From Pectinophora gossypiella (Eukaryota > Arthropoda > Insecta > Lepidoptera > Gelechiidae), in the NCBI RefSeq assembly GCF_024362695.1, contig NC_065420.1, positions 5,223,420 through 5,287,419 on the forward strand: a stretch of 64,000 nt of DNA, read 5' to 3'. Below, one piece after another: positions 12,470 through 24,356 of this stretch. Within the stretch, counting starts at the first letter, position 1; each line of letters opens with the position of its first letter. Below the pieces are notes generated by a model. The model worked only from the letters and a program-made list of their open reading frames with translations, was not told the origin of the DNA and ran no database searches. The position numbers were made by a program, and so were the translations under genes.

Positions 12470-13105
12470 CCTATAACATAATAGGTACATGTTTCATAAT
12501 GTCTTATTTACATAGGCTTTGTTTGTAGTAAGTCTAGGTTTTTGATTTATTACCTTTTCCCGCCAAATGCTGATATATTTATTTTTGAAAAGCACACAAT
12601 ACACAATCAATATAATCAACGTGACAATCAATCGTACATGGCCACTTTGGTAAGAGAAATCGATACTTGCCATCATTAAGATCGTAATAACTATTGATTT
12701 TGTGATTAATGTCTAGAAAATGAAAAACCTACGCCCTTCATGAAAAAAGTAATACCTAATTGATGGAAGTAGAGCTTAGGAGGGACAAAACGTATGTCGA
12801 TCGCGCCTTGTAATAAATATAAAATATTTTTATTTTTTTACCTAGTATCGTTATTATTAGAATTGCACCCCATGGTCAAATAAAATACATACTTACATAA
12901 AAACCTTAATGGGGTGAACAGAAGTACAAGCAACCAGTCCTAAATTAGATTTCGTATTATGATGAACCGTATGGTTTGTACTATTATGTCGGTTTTTAAG
13001 ACTCGGGATGATAAACGGTTGAAAGCATTCAACATTTTTATTCGCACTTATAGAACAAAGAAGAAGGAACATCGTTTAATATTTCACTTTTATCACGCAA
13101 AAGAA
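12470..13105. other. No gene recognised
   Basis: AT-rich. The open frames are short and featureless. Confidence 0.5.
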
Positions 13106-13109
13106 AAAC

Positions 13110-13179
13110 ACACCCCGGACACTTCATACAAAAAATCTCGTTTACACAGACGCTACATATTGATGTTATCGTACACGCG

Positions 13180-13218
<39 letters not shown>

Positions 13219-13332
13219 GTGAGGTTAGACGCCCGACGAAGACTAAAGTAAAACCGAGGGGAAGTGAGGTAAACCTAGCTCAACCTATTACAGAGTTGCC
13301 GTTCTATACGTAGCATTATTCCTTATTCTATG
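13110..13332 (-). mobile_element. Single-arm copy of the CATAGAATAAGGAAT MITE with (TG)n expansion
   Basis: Inverse arm ending CTTATTCTATG at 13332. The alternating purine-pyrimidine spot has expanded into a TG repeat (about 13182-13220). Confidence 0.68.
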
Positions 13333-13545
13333 GTAAAACACAGATATACAATATAGGTACTAGAAACCCAGATTTTCAAATTACATTACCCAAGTCAAAT
13401 CAATTTTCATACATCTCCTGTAACAACTGCACGATACGCGAGTCATGCAACAAGCAACTTGCATAAACAGCAACTCGTCGGCAATTGTAGTTTCAGCCTA
13501 GATTTCACCGGAGCCACCGACTATTCCATCTACGTTATGAAAATG

Positions 13546-13592
13546 ATGAATTGAAGTGCCTGCTCAATATTCCACCGAAGTCTGTTGAATAT
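13546..13592 (+). repeat. Direct repeat partner of 14664-14712
   Basis: GATGAATTGAAGTGCCTG and AATATTCC recur at 14664-14712 about 1.1 kb away. Unclassified. Confidence 0.6.
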
Positions 13593-13892
13593 TATTGTTA
13601 GCTACTTCCCTGAAGAGGGACGAATGTAAATGTATCCATGGAATCGAAAAGCGAAAAGTTTTGGCTAGACATTGTTTGTTCCCTGATTTTAACGCGACAA
13701 GAACCCGGTTTGTGATGAAAAACGGTGATGTGTTTTTGGCTAGACCCCTGGAGAAAAAATAACGTAGCGTAACGTAACGTATTTGAATGTCTCCAAAAAT
13801 GTTCAGACTGTTATTACTTCCTGGCGTAAGTATATTTAGCAAAAACTTAGTAAGTAATATCTTTACATGACACTGTAACGCAAACTTTGAAG

Positions 13893-14023
13893 GATGGTCA
13901 GACCATGATTCTGAGTTGATATCTAGTGGAATTTTCCATCGCAAAAGTATGGATTATATTTTTTTATTAATTTTGCGAATCATGAGCTCAGTATTCGGTA
14001 CGGTGTTACTAACACCTTGTATG
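13893..14023. mobile_element. MITE fragment (GTTAGTGACATCGTAACG family)
   Basis: Contains GGTCAGACCATGATTCTGAG, ATATCTAGTGGAATTTTCC and the right end GGTGTTACTAACACCTTGTA. Confidence 0.6.
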
Positions 14024-14275
14024 TCTAACATAAACTCAAGGAACAGCCAAGTTGCAGTAACGTTACGAACGCGTAACGATAACGTAGGCGTAGGTTTGTT
14101 ATGTCAAGGTATAGAATAATAAATGTTACTACCTATAGAACAACGGTAACTCTCCGCCTCGCACTAATTCGTATCTGATGTCGCCTTATTCCTTCATGGT
14201 CTTGCTAATCTTAAATGACCGTCAGCTGCTAAGCACCGGGAGCGCGCCGACTTCGTCTCGCTCGCACTTACGCGT

Positions 14276-14454
14276 TAGGCTGCGTTTCTACTGACGCGGA
14301 GCTGTGCGGAGATGTGCAGGAATCGACCAATCACCGTGAGGGAGAGAGTGACAGAGCGTCTTCGTTTTTCGTTCTCTTAAACGCTGTGATTGGTCAAATC
14401 CGCACATCTCCGCTCTTCTCCGCCCATCTCCGCGTCATTGGAAACCCGGCCTTA
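14276..14454. mobile_element. 179-bp MITE with GACGCGGAG ends
   Basis: TAGGCTGCGTTTCTACTGAC, then GCGGAGATGTGC and GACCAATCACCGTGA. The right half is the inverse (GTGATTGGTCAAATCCGCAC to ACCCGGCCTTA). Confidence 0.7.
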
Positions 14455-14935
14455 GAGAGAGAGGGAGACGCGGTATGAATGAGAGTTTTGTATGGAATGT
14501 CCGCGGTAGGATCAAGTTCGGTGCGTATTCAAACGAGTTTCCACGCAGAGATCGCGATCGAAACGCCATGCAACTTGGCTAACGGTTCATCAGTAATCTA
14601 TTGATGTTTCACAACTTAAATTTTGACATACTTACCATGACTCTAATCCGACTAAGTTATGAAGCTGATGAATTGAAGTGCCTGTTTAATATTCCCTCCG
14701 TGTCTACTGAATGAATTAAATCGGGATTCACTTGGGAACCTGGCTCTTAGCTGAGGTTGCTTCTACGCTATTTTTGTTTTAAAGTAAATAAGTTATTCTT
14801 CCTTCAGGTATCTCTTTACTACTGTCTAGTCTACTAGGTTAAGAGAAAATATAAAAAAAAAAACAAAATTCAATTGTATATCGTTCTCAAAAGTCGGTAA
14901 AATGATTTTTGACAACTTTTTTTTTACCTTTGATG

Positions 14936-15085
14936 GGTTGCTCTTGGCCCCAGACTTGACCGAAGGCAATGACGAGGCCCAAAATGGAGCTCGCTCGTCC
15001 AGAAGGTGCCTGTTCACTTTGGCCTTAAAAGCACCCGGGTTATGTTCATTCGGATATACAGAAGACGGCATAGAATTCCACTTCT
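14936..15085 (-). pseudogene. LINE reverse transcriptase tail (RTAKEWNSLPSS family)
   Basis: Minus strand: KKWNSMPSSVYPNEHNPGAF then KAKVNRHLLDERAP, followed by the family 3' end ACCCATCAAAGGTAAAAAAA. Confidence 0.72.
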
Positions 15086-15110
15086 TCATATCCATTCATC
15101 TCCTTGTTCT

Positions 15111-15290
15111 CTCGTGTGGGTTGTGCGATCAGACCCTGGAGTCAGGGTTATTATTGAGCTGCCAAAAACCCGTAAAATGGCTCATGTAACGACTACATAC
15201 TTACTTAAGTAAAAAATAACGTGTCCTCCGAAGCGTGGAATGATCTTATTTTTCAGACAATTTGGTGATTTCCGCCTGCAGTACCGGAAG
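15111..15290 (-). mobile_element. tRNA-derived SINE 3' part
   Basis: Inverse of the family tail (CTCGTGTGGGTTGTGCGATC, CAGGGTTATTATTGAGCTGC), then the core in reverse to about 15290. Confidence 0.6.
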
Positions 15291-15359
15291 TGAAGGTCTC
15301 ACAACAGTTTCAATACGAGATCGTGGTTACCATGGTAACGCTCACCAATTTCCCATTTA

Positions 15360-16072
15360 TACTGTATGATCCTGATCGGCGAGTCTGTGACCTTGACGCA
15401 TCAGGCAGAATGGATTGGGTAGTCAAATAACCGCTTTAGTATGGCCTCTTAGAAACGAGTAGCACTTGCTGTCTACAGAGGTAACCGCAGCTATCGACAT
15501 TTATCGACAGAAAGTGTTGATCGTATGTTAAGCGGTTATTACATTTGCCAATCCATCCTGAAAGATGCGTCAAGGTAATGCGCGGCGATCGGCTACGCTC
15601 GGCGATGGTATAAGAGAACCAGGTATGCTCGAAAATGACAGCTAACATTTCAAGGTTAGCTCAGCAGACATCAACCCACACTGCGTTGCCATTTAGTAAA
15701 AAAATAATTACCCACGACCAATGTTTTTCATTAACTTTGCAAGGAAATTTTAAACTTTTAGCATAAGATTTACTAACAGTTTTAATGATTTTATATATAA
15801 TGACACGTAATGGTAAATACATTAGTCAGTGATTCTCTTAAATTTCAATAACAAAATTTACGTCCTTGAAATATTGGAGATACCAATTTAATGGTAACAC
15901 AGTGGTAACACTTACGTCATCGAAGGGCTAGCAATGGCGGCTTGTCATAAGATTGAGCTTACCTGGTTTTCTCATACCATAGCGAGTCTAATAGCGTCGA
16001 TTTTTTCGATCTCAATGCGCGAGCCTTGACGTATCCCGCTGGATGGATTGGCTAGTAAAATAACCTCTTAAG
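15360..16072. repeat. Three inverted or direct copies of a GGATGGATTGGC block
   Basis: 15393-15432 (GACGCATCAGGCAGAATGGA, plus), 15527-15620 (inverse) and 15962-16072 (plus: TTGACGTATCCCGCTGGATG). Each is linked to GAGAACC or ACCTGGTTTTCTC ends, which fits a MITE with one intact pair of arms. Confidence 0.5.
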
Positions 16073-16240
16073 ATGTCTAAATACCCAATAATTAAAAACA
16101 TATCAAGAAAGATTCGGAAAATTCATGCATGAGCAAGGGCGATTATATAGAACAACAAAAGCTCCATGCTTATCATGGGGCATGTCATAGAAGTATAAGT
16201 TTGTCACTATAGTGTATAGTATTGACTTCGTAAACTATGT

Positions 16241-16370
16241 ACTGTCACGAGCATTGGTACCATGTCACATAAACTTTTTTGACAAGTTAAACCGTAAGAC
16301 TCTAAATGTCAAATACGCTAATGTGACAGGGTTCTAAAGTGGGTACGTGATATTTCTTTTGACTGTATTT
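16241..16370. mobile_element. MITE of the CAGTCATGAGC family, diverged
   Basis: Contains ACTGTCACGAGCATTGGTAC, AAACCGTAAGACTC and GACAGGGTTCTAAAGTGGGT, as in the other copies. The right end has decayed to TTTTGACTGTA. Confidence 0.55.
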
Positions 16371-16649
16371 GTGGTAGGTACCTAATGCCCACCTAAGTAG
16401 ACATTCCGTGCGTGATATTGTGTAGGTACAAGTGTACTTAACAGTTCTACAATTTATTAAAGTAGTGTAAACTACTGAAATACAATTGTAATGGGGTCGT
16501 ACTGGAAAGTATGCGTAAGTGCTATTTATTTGCATATTCTTCCTATATTCTAGTGTAGGTACATTAAATAAAACATTAATAATAATTAATTTGCATTCCA
16601 CAAAAAGAAAATAAGTTAACGAAGTTAATTTTTAATATTCAGTCGAAAG

Positions 16650-16775
16650 GCACGTTAAGCCGTCGAGCCCGGTTACTACTTACTGATGTAAGTAAGTAGT
16701 CGTTACCTGATCCATGTCAGGGGCCTTTGGCGGCTCAATAATAACCTTGACACCAGGGTTGATGAGGTTGGTAAT
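16650..16775 (+). mobile_element. SINE 3' part (GGCGGCTCAATAATAACC family)
   Basis: GGCACGTTAAGCCGTCGAGC through GTCAGGGGCCTTTGGCGG to GATGAGGTTGGTAATTC. Confidence 0.72.
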
Positions 16776-16779
16776 TCAG

Positions 16780-17780
16780 TTATTTGTTTTCTTTTTGTGA
16801 AAATGTTTTACTGATCACAGAAGTGTGTGATCGGATTTATTTCCATAGATAAAATATGTTGTAAAATTATGTAAGTATTTAAGTATCTATATAATTTGTC
16901 TACTGATGATTTATAGTAAGGTTGAAAGGGAAGTATGAAACCAATTCTACAGTTCAGAGCGTATGAATTCTAGAAGGACTATTATGAAGAAAATTCTACA
17001 AAGTACCGTATCGTCTTACCTTAACAATCCTAGTATTACCTGAAACTGGATTATTTTATATGAATTTTCACATAAAATACAGATGGTAATTTCCTAAAAA
17101 GGGAAAATAACAATTATAGCCTTTTTATCCCTCTTCTGGGCACAGGCCTCCCTTTATCAAGACGAGGAGAATGGATCATACTCCACCACACTGCTTTATC
17201 GCAGATGGGATGTTTTCTTATATAATGTAACTATTTGTACTTAGATAATACTGTGGTATTAGAACTGTGAAACGACTCATCTTAGCTCTAAATTGTAATT
17301 CATTCAGGCTACTACTTAGAGGTAGGTACGTAGGTACCTATTTAGATCTAAGTACGGTCACGAGCATTAATATGTATACACTTTGGTACCATGTCACATT
17401 AACTTTTTCAGGGCGAATAGTGATTGAAACTAAGAACTGACTGCGATTCAACTGCAATAGAATGCTATTGTAATGCCAGTTGCTTTGTAGTTAGTTTGCA
17501 GTTTAGATGCAGCATCACAGAAAAGCCGCATTCAAGCTGTAATTTTACAATAAGCTGGCAATTCAAATGCAATTCGTTTGTGATACCCGCAAAAATGTAG
17601 AAAGCGCCGTTTAAATCGTCGTGTGCTGAGTGAGGCCCTTTTATAAAGGACACCACCACCATTGTTGACCAGTCAATACACATTACAATTACAATTACAC
17701 AAAACATTACAATTTAAGAATAAGAATAAAATACATTTGCCTTAATATTTACTGTCTATTTATTTGTACTCTCTTGTGTC
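16780..17780. other. No gene recognised
   Basis: Apart from the MITE piece at 17352, only AT-rich sequence. 17440-17610 contains several loosely repeated AACTGCAATTGAATGC-like words. Confidence 0.4.
17352..17415. mobile_element. Truncated MITE of the CAGTCATGAGC family
   Basis: Only the left 60 bases remain (GGTCACGAGCATTAATATG to CACATTAACTTTTTC). Confidence 0.55.
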
Positions 17781-18723
17781 ATCGTCATTATCAATTTAAG
17801 AGCCACGCTCTTGTCGGTGCAGCATTTTCCATGCTACTTTTTTAGGGAAAAATAGGGCAGTGGTTTCCCTCTTGCCTTCCGCCCAACTCTCTTGTGTAAG
17901 TTAAATAAATTAATAAAAATAAGTTTATTTCTCACTCACAATTACAGTGGAAGCAAATCACTTGTGATAGGCACTAGGCGGCATTAAATAGGCAGCAATT
18001 ATTGAACACCATTTCAACCTAAAACACGCCGACAAAATACGAGTGACCGGCGATTCTGACGGACACGTAAAACTTAACATTACAGTGAACATATTTCTAT
18101 TGTGAGAGAGACTGGTGTCTATACTAGACGGAATGCCTGTGTTACGGATCACCAAGCTTCTCTCCTCCAAATTTTATTATTAATAATAGTTTTTTTATTA
18201 TTATTATTATTAAATTGTAATAACAGAGTTTCGAACAAAATTATCTAATGCGGTGTCTCATAAACCGGAGTAGGTAAAGTTGTTTTTATTAATTACGTGT
18301 TTTGATTGTAAGTTATGTGTTATTCCGTGTTTTGTTTTTTATCTGTTCTGTGGTGTCCCATTATAATAAAAGTTCCTTTCTTTCTTTTCCTTTTTTTAAA
18401 TCCGTAACGGGCAGAACACGAAACAATACGTTTTGTAACCGACCGGAAGAGGAGATATACCTGCTGTATTATTTATAACCATCATTCCTCAAAATTATAC
18501 TGGAAGTCGAGTCGAGAACGACCCACAGTCAAAACATTGCGTTGAATAGATTTTGTTTGGTTATCAATGAAAATGCATTTACTAGGAACATTACGAGATT
18601 TTTTGTGTTTTTGCTTTTTTTAAGTCAAATGACTCTTGCTTTTTATAGCAGGAGTAAGTAACCGTGCTTAAGATAACTAACAAAGAAAAAATATGTCTGA
18701 AAATAAAAGAGTTACGGGTTCGA

Positions 18724-19003
18724 TTTGAGCTCGGTGGCGCAGAGGTTAACGCGCTCGGTCTGCGATTGTTGAAGTAAAGCAACTTTCGCAAAGGCCGGTC
18801 ATAGGATGGGTGACCACAAAAAAAAATCATCTCGAGCTCCTCCGTGCTTCGGAAGGCACGTTAAGCCGCGGCTGCATTAGCAGTCGTTAATAACCATCGA
18901 ACCGCACTGGGCCCGCGTGGTGGTTTAAGGCCCGATCTCCCTATCCATCCATAGGGAAGGCCCGTGCCCCAGCAGTGGGGACGTTAATGGGCTGATGATG
19001 ATG
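18724..19003 (+). mobile_element. Composite tRNA/5S rRNA-derived SINE, copy 1
   Basis: The head TGGCGCAGAGGTTAACGCGC matches a tRNA A-box region. It is followed by a segment resembling 5S rRNA: GAAGTAAAGCAAC, then GGTCATAGGATGGGTGACCA, which covers the 5S C box. Next comes the shared core CTTCGGAAGGCACGTTAAGC, then a LINE-like tail ending in CAGCAGTGGGG...GGGCTGATGATGATGA. It is flanked by a 10-bp duplication ACGGGTTCGA (18714-18723 and 19004-19013). Confidence 0.8.
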
Positions 19004-19242
19004 ACGGGTTCGAATACCGTCTGAGTCACAATTTTCCGATCTTTTCTCTTCGTTTACATGTTTTCTAAACGTGAGCTGCTTTTTAGCGAAATAAAAACAA
19101 CATTTATTATCATTAAAATGCCAATTATAAAAGACATTAACTAAATAGGTAAGTGTATTTCACTTGAATAGTATCAGTGATCAAGTGATATATTGGTCAA
19201 ACGCCAACATGATTATCATTCGAACTAAGTTTTCACTAACAT

Positions 19243-19410
19243 CGACTGCCTGGCCTTCCAACCCGCGAAGGGAAAACCAGCCCAATACAGGTTAGGTCAC
19301 ATACCTCCGAAAATGCATTTCTCGGGAATGTGGGTTTTCTCTCGATGTTTTCCTTCACCGCTAAGCACGTGATAATCATTCATGATCCAAACATGGTTTC
19401 GAAAACAAAT
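19243..19410 (-). mobile_element. SINE (CCAACCCGCGAAGG family)
   Basis: Inverse copy: TTCCAACCCGCGAAGGGAAA, ACCTCCGAAAATGCATTTCT, then CTAAGCACGTGATAATCATT. The full family copy is at 50873. Confidence 0.68.
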
Positions 19411-19429
19411 TCGACATATGTTGTGGATA

Positions 19430-19625
19430 TACCACTAATCCGCACTAAACGTTTTGTCTCTTCCTTTTTGATGCGAACAGCAAAGGACTCAAAATGTCTG
19501 CCGTCGTTATAATCTGAGAGCTTTCAAGGCTAGAGTGAATAGGCATTTGATAGGTAAGCGAGATCCATCTTAGACCACATTGTCACTTACCATCAGGTGA
19601 GATTGTGATCAAACGTGAGCTTAAT
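19430..19625 (+). pseudogene. LINE reverse transcriptase tail (RTAKEWNSLPSS family), frameshifted
   Basis: VVDIPLIRTKRFVSSFLMRT is in frame. Then AAGGACTCAAAATGTCTGCC breaks the motif, and TTCAAGGCTAGAGTGAATAG follows in another frame. Confidence 0.68.
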
Positions 19626-19629
19626 TTAT

Positions 19630-20250
19630 ATAAAAAAAATCGTATCGAATGTGCGCTTGAATGAATGATTTCTTCACCACCGGGTTTTAAGTCTTACTTT
19701 AGTTTAAATGCCCGTCAGCTACTAATTAGTAAGGGAGAGCGCCCGCGCGGACTGTCCATCTTCTCTCTCGCTCGCACTTAAACGGTACGGTTTTTGCAAG
19801 GTCGACGTGAAGGAGGAACCTTTAACGCTTATAGCTATCAGCCCATTATGTGCAGTCATATTGAAGGATATTCACGCGCATCAGTGAACACCCTCAAGAT
19901 ATTTTGCTTTTAAACGTTTATCGTCGAGCACCCAACTAAAGCACTCAACATCAAGAAGCTTGTTACTAATATTATTTTTCACAGGCGAGTGCAAAAGTGT
20001 TTCCAGCGACATGCGATGTCACAAGTGGTTCATACATGCATGCGGCGTCGTTCCCGGTTCGCCTTTAATTTCAACCCAACACGACTGCCGGCGTCCGTAA
20101 CTACTAGTAAGTACTTGTATAACAATATGGCGGAAAATATTTTCTTGGTAAAGAAAATTGCTTGAGAACTTTAAACTTTGTGCTTTGTTTTAATATGTGA
20201 CATAGTTTTATGAGGAGAAACGCAAAACCTGTATACCTACAGACAGAAAC
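19630..20250. other. No gene recognised
   Basis: Contains CTCTCTCGCTCGCACTTA at 19761, loosely repeated at 14250 and 37660, which suggests a low-copy repeat. Confidence 0.4.
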
Positions 20251-20252
20251 AA

Positions 20253-20335
20253 AACACGTCGGCAATGTTCCCATCGGGAATCGCAACCGGACCTCCACAG
20301 ATCGTGAGCCTAACGCTCTAACCACTAGACATACT
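20253..20335 (-). mobile_element. SINE tRNA-like head
   Basis: Minus-strand head with GTCTAGTGGTTAGAGCGTTA and a B box CGGTTGCGATTCCCG. The body is missing. Confidence 0.6.
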
Positions 20336-20479
20336 AGACTAGTGTTTGATGACCACTGTCATGGCCTTAGAGAATTACTCACAGAGTACTTTATTTATCC
20401 CGAAAATCACAAATATCTGGTATTGAATGTGTTCCTCTAGTTATTTAATAACTTGTAATGTATACCCTCATTGGTTTAA

Positions 20480-20640
20480 AAGATGTGTTGCTGTTGCAGT
20501 TTCTTGTCATTTCTTTTCCTCAGCCATAACACGTTGCGAAATGACGTAAATTAAAAAAATGTTACATGGACCTTTAACAAGTTTATCCATGATAATTACG
20601 TTGAATAAATGATTCTGATTTCTGATTTCACACTTCAGTC
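20480..20640 (+). repeat. LINE-type 3' UTR and tail
   Basis: TGTTGCTGTTGCAGTTTCTT, CGTTGAATAAATGATTCTG and a TTTCTGATTTC repeat end. It resembles lepidopteran non-LTR tails and has no coding sequence. Confidence 0.5.
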
Positions 20641-22490
20641 TGCGATTACTTGCAGTGCATTCGAGTCTGCTTCACCTCAGGTAGAACCACTTTCCATTAA
20701 ACTTCTACACTGCTAGACCGGGCTGTTTAAGTATATAATTAAATCTCCCAGCGAGAACTCGCTAAGGAAATCTCATCAATTTACACTTACTTGTGTTAAC
20801 TTGAAATGTCTTGTAGTATTGTGGAGAGGCTTGAGAGAGAAACCGTCGAGGGTACTCCATTTATTTGAATAATTCTTATTTATTTCGAATCTATACTACT
20901 AAATGCTTCTATGCTGTTCTGGGGGCGAATAGAAAACAAATAACACGTTCAGCTGTCTTTCTGGGCATGTCCTAAAATCTTACAGAAGGATTGTGTCCTT
21001 TTTAACACGTTGCACAATTAGGTAGTTTTCTACATCAAAGATGAATTATGAAATTCTGAATAAGTACTAAATAAAGACAGATCTAAAGGTGATAGAAAAG
21101 TTTTCTTTTTTTTCTATTTAACTTTTTTATGATTTTTAATCAAGATCATTTAGTTACGTTTTTCTATCGTTACAGGTTACTTTTTCATAAATTATTATTA
21201 TTAATTGCCCTCGGTGTCCCACTGCAGGGCAAAGGCCTCTCTTCCCTTCTTCCACTCTTCCCTGTCCCCAGCTTGTTCGTGGCACCGTTTCAAAAAGCGG
21301 TCTACCTCGTCGCGCCATCTTTTTCGTGGCCTTACCCGACGTCTGGCAGCATTTTTCATAAATAATCCGTAGTAATTTCGTTAGTAAAAAGTAACTGATT
21401 TGACTAGATGGAAACTAGCCGGTTGTTGTTAATCATATCCATCTTGGGACTTCGTGTCAACAGTGCCTGCAAGTTTTGTCTTACTTGTAGCTCTACAAGG
21501 ATCAAAGGCGTGGTTTTTTTTTATTTGAGTCAACAAACAGTATTCACAATTAAAATTTGTGCGCAGAGTTCACTGTAAAGATAGGCTACATAAGCCATCT
21601 TCGGGCGCAACAGCTTCGTGCCGACTATGAGTCGAAGTGGTCGCCATGGCCGAAATCGGTCGGATATCATCAATTTATCAATAAAATAATTTACCAGGAG
21701 ATAGTAATTGTGCCACCAGCACCGTAAACCACACTGGTAAATTATACACTATTGAATATAATGGTGGTGTACTTCTAGCTAAAGCAAAAGATTTGGCATG
21801 CTTAAATATATACCTAGAATTTTGATATAAAGAAATAAATATATATTTCTCTAAGTATATCGAAGTTGTAGGTACTTGAACAAAGAAGATCATCTCAGAA
21901 TTATCAATAAGCAATACAGATGAAATACCGCCAGTCTTAAGAAATTGTTTTTGTACTAAATACTTGTAACAAACTTAAGTTTGAAAACTATCTCATTGCA
22001 TCTGCACTCTTTTAGTATTAAAAGTTTCCCAAACAAAGTCAAGTATAGCGAGAGAAGAATCTTGTTTCTTATTATATTTGGCACAAAGCCGAGTTCTGTA
22101 AAGCCAGACATACCGTCTCATACTGTGTTGGAATACAATACTGTGTATTTTACGTGCCTCTCGTATATTCTGCACGGTTTGAGATAAGACAGTTTTGCAT
22201 TTGGCAGCGTAGCAGTTGTGGTCCTTCATATTATTGTGAGAAATCAGGCAGATTTACTTTTGGATATGTACTGGAATTGCAGAAACATTGTCGCTTTCGC
22301 TTCTGTGTCTATTAATAAGTTAACGTTTTCAGCTGGATGTTTCTAGTAAGTATGACTTATTTTTTGTATAGCTTGGCATTTATGAAATAGCTTCAAGTTG
22401 GCACAAGGCAACTTGCAGCTATATTTGCATTGTATTTATCTTAGAATATACAATAAACCATAGACTTAGAATGTTTCGCATCAATCATGT
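20640..22490. other. No gene recognised
   Basis: Apart from the LINE piece at 21198, no feature supported. Confidence 0.45.
21198..21360 (-). pseudogene. LINE C-terminal fragment (RWRDDVDRF type)
   Basis: On the minus strand the sequence opposite CGGTCTACCTCGTCGCGCCA reads as a W-R-D-(E/D)-V-D-R-F-L-K-R block. The end facing 21205 (GCCCTCGGTGTCCCACTGCA) matches the usual ending with LQWDTEG. Short and decayed. Confidence 0.5.
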
Positions 22491-22498
22491 AGTGATAG

Positions 22499-22602
22499 TT
22501 TGGCGGCGAGGGTGTGCTGCCGCCAAAGGATGTTTTCGGGGTACCGAACAGAGCATAGTACCCCGCTAGTCACAAGTTGGTAGTGTGACTAGGGATCGAC
22601 GA
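22499..22602. repeat. Cluster of three hairpins
   Basis: TGGCGGCGAGGG...TGCCGCCA, GGGGTACCGAACAGAGCATAGTACCCC-type and TAGTCACAAG...GTGTGACTA pairings lie head to tail. The last stem plus GGGATCGACGATCC recurs inverted at 26803-26826. Confidence 0.55.
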
Positions 22603-22904
22603 TCCAACGGTGTTATGTTGGAAGTTGTATATATGCGTCTTGCCATGTAAACTTCGATATCGCGTTTCACGACTGCTTGAAGACTGCATTATTGAGTTTG
22701 GCGCCATCTGTTGCATGTGGGCGGAACTAGGTGGCCCCCACAATAGTATTACCATCCAGTTCCACATTGCGAGGCATGTGCTCGACACGCCATGTGTGTT
22801 TATATATATTATTCACGGTGTCACATGCGCTACGTATTTCACATAGCATTGCGTGCGCCGTACGGCTTGCGCGGAACATGCCTCGCAATGTTTTTTATCA
22901 CTAA
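22603..22904. other. Unclassified GC-moderate stretch
   Basis: Includes an inverted pair CATTGCGAGGCATGTG (22766) and AACATGCCTCGCAATG (22877). May be part of the hairpin cluster element. Confidence 0.4.
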
Positions 22905-23072
22905 TTTAAGAGCCACACTCTTGTCGGTGTAGCATTCTCCATTCTTGTCTATCAAAGACCAATTCCTTCACCTCCTTATAAGACACGACGTTCGTCTTTT
23001 CTTCAATCTGTTCCATGTAAGCTCTTCTTGGTCTTCCCCTTCCTCTCTTTCTTTATAGCTTCCCTTATATGA
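22905..23072 (-). repeat. LINE 3' end (GAGCCACACTCTTGTCGGTG family)
   Basis: AATTTAAGAGCCACACTCTT through CTTCTTGGTCTTCCCCTTCC, the latter being the inverse of an RGRPRR-type coding stretch. Shorter copies at 17790-17890 (minus) and 38043-38133 (plus). Confidence 0.6.
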
Positions 23073-24350
23073 CGTTTGTAATAAATCAATGCAATGTTTG
23101 TATTCGCCTTTGAACCTCCTTGCACGAAATGTTTGGCATCATAAGGAGTCGCTTATGAAGTTATATTTATTATAATTATTATTGCCAACTTTTTATATTA
23201 TTTACATATGTTTTCCTCCCCTCTTATAATTATTACAATCATTATTACGTAAAACAAAATTAGTATGCTATTTTATCAGTAGGCTGTATATTTTATAACA
23301 AATGGAGGTTCGTGACTTTAGCGGACAACCTTCCTTCAAAGGCCCGCGACAATATTTTACCAAAAAAGTATAATAACTAGGTGTTTATTATAAATGAATT
23401 CATTGGCAGAAATTACTGCAGATGAGCTCTTTGTTTAATGGTCTATTGTTTTGATTTCATCAGATAAGATTTTGATCAAGATTACGTGGCGTTTAATGGA
23501 AGTTCTTGAATTTATCCAAAGGTAATAAATAAATAATAAAAAATATAAGTTGACGTGCTAATGTACTTGTTTCTGAGTGTTTTTAGGTTCAATGACAACC
23601 AAGCTGTGCGCATTTGAAATATCGCAGTCCAGTAGACACGCAAAACACATTTTTTACTTCTTATGTAATTACTCCTCCAAACAGAACACTCCAAAATATT
23701 TATAAACCAGCAGTGACCTTATAAAAATTTGATAAATTTTACCTAGTTTTAATGCAAGAATTTAATAGGAATCGCAAAACCTGCCTTCAAAAATCCAATT
23801 TCGTGGTATTTCGAACTCTGCACCTGCCATGCAATTTTGCCTGCTTGCCTATCTGCAGAACGAATTTCACTCCTTTCACAAATCGTGTTTCTGCATACGA
23901 AATATCCGACTAACTGATAGTCTGATGGCTACACAACTTGGTTGGTTTAAAGCTGACCCGTCACGGAATTTTTTGTGTCAGTTTTTAAGGGTGCCCTCTC
24001 ACTAGGACACCATGGTCAAGCCACCAATAAAATGTACTTATTTATTTATTTAATGAAAAACAAATATCTGAAGAGGTAATTTAACAAACATCCTTACCAA
24101 ACTGGTACGTACAGTTTTGTTTTTTTTTTTATTAAGTACACAGATAATAGATGATGATGATGATGTTGTTATGTTATGTTACCCATCGTTACAATTCAGC
24201 AGTGGCGGGTGGAACGTTAAGGTAATTCGATAGATGACACTCGCAATGCCACACAACGTGATACAATTAGTGCCCCAGATATGTCGGGGAGCTGAAACGT
24301 AGTTGCAACTGTATCTATTGCAAGTGGTATCTATACTAACAGTACACAGG
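23072..24350. other. No gene recognised
   Basis: AT-rich. A short (GAT)n run at about 24151. Confidence 0.45.
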
Positions 24351-24356
24351 GTGTTA

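Noticed and set aside
18740..18815. Possible 5S rRNA gene fragment
   Set aside because: The 5S-like segment is embedded in a SINE with its own target duplications and repeats at 51850, so it is not a 5S gene.
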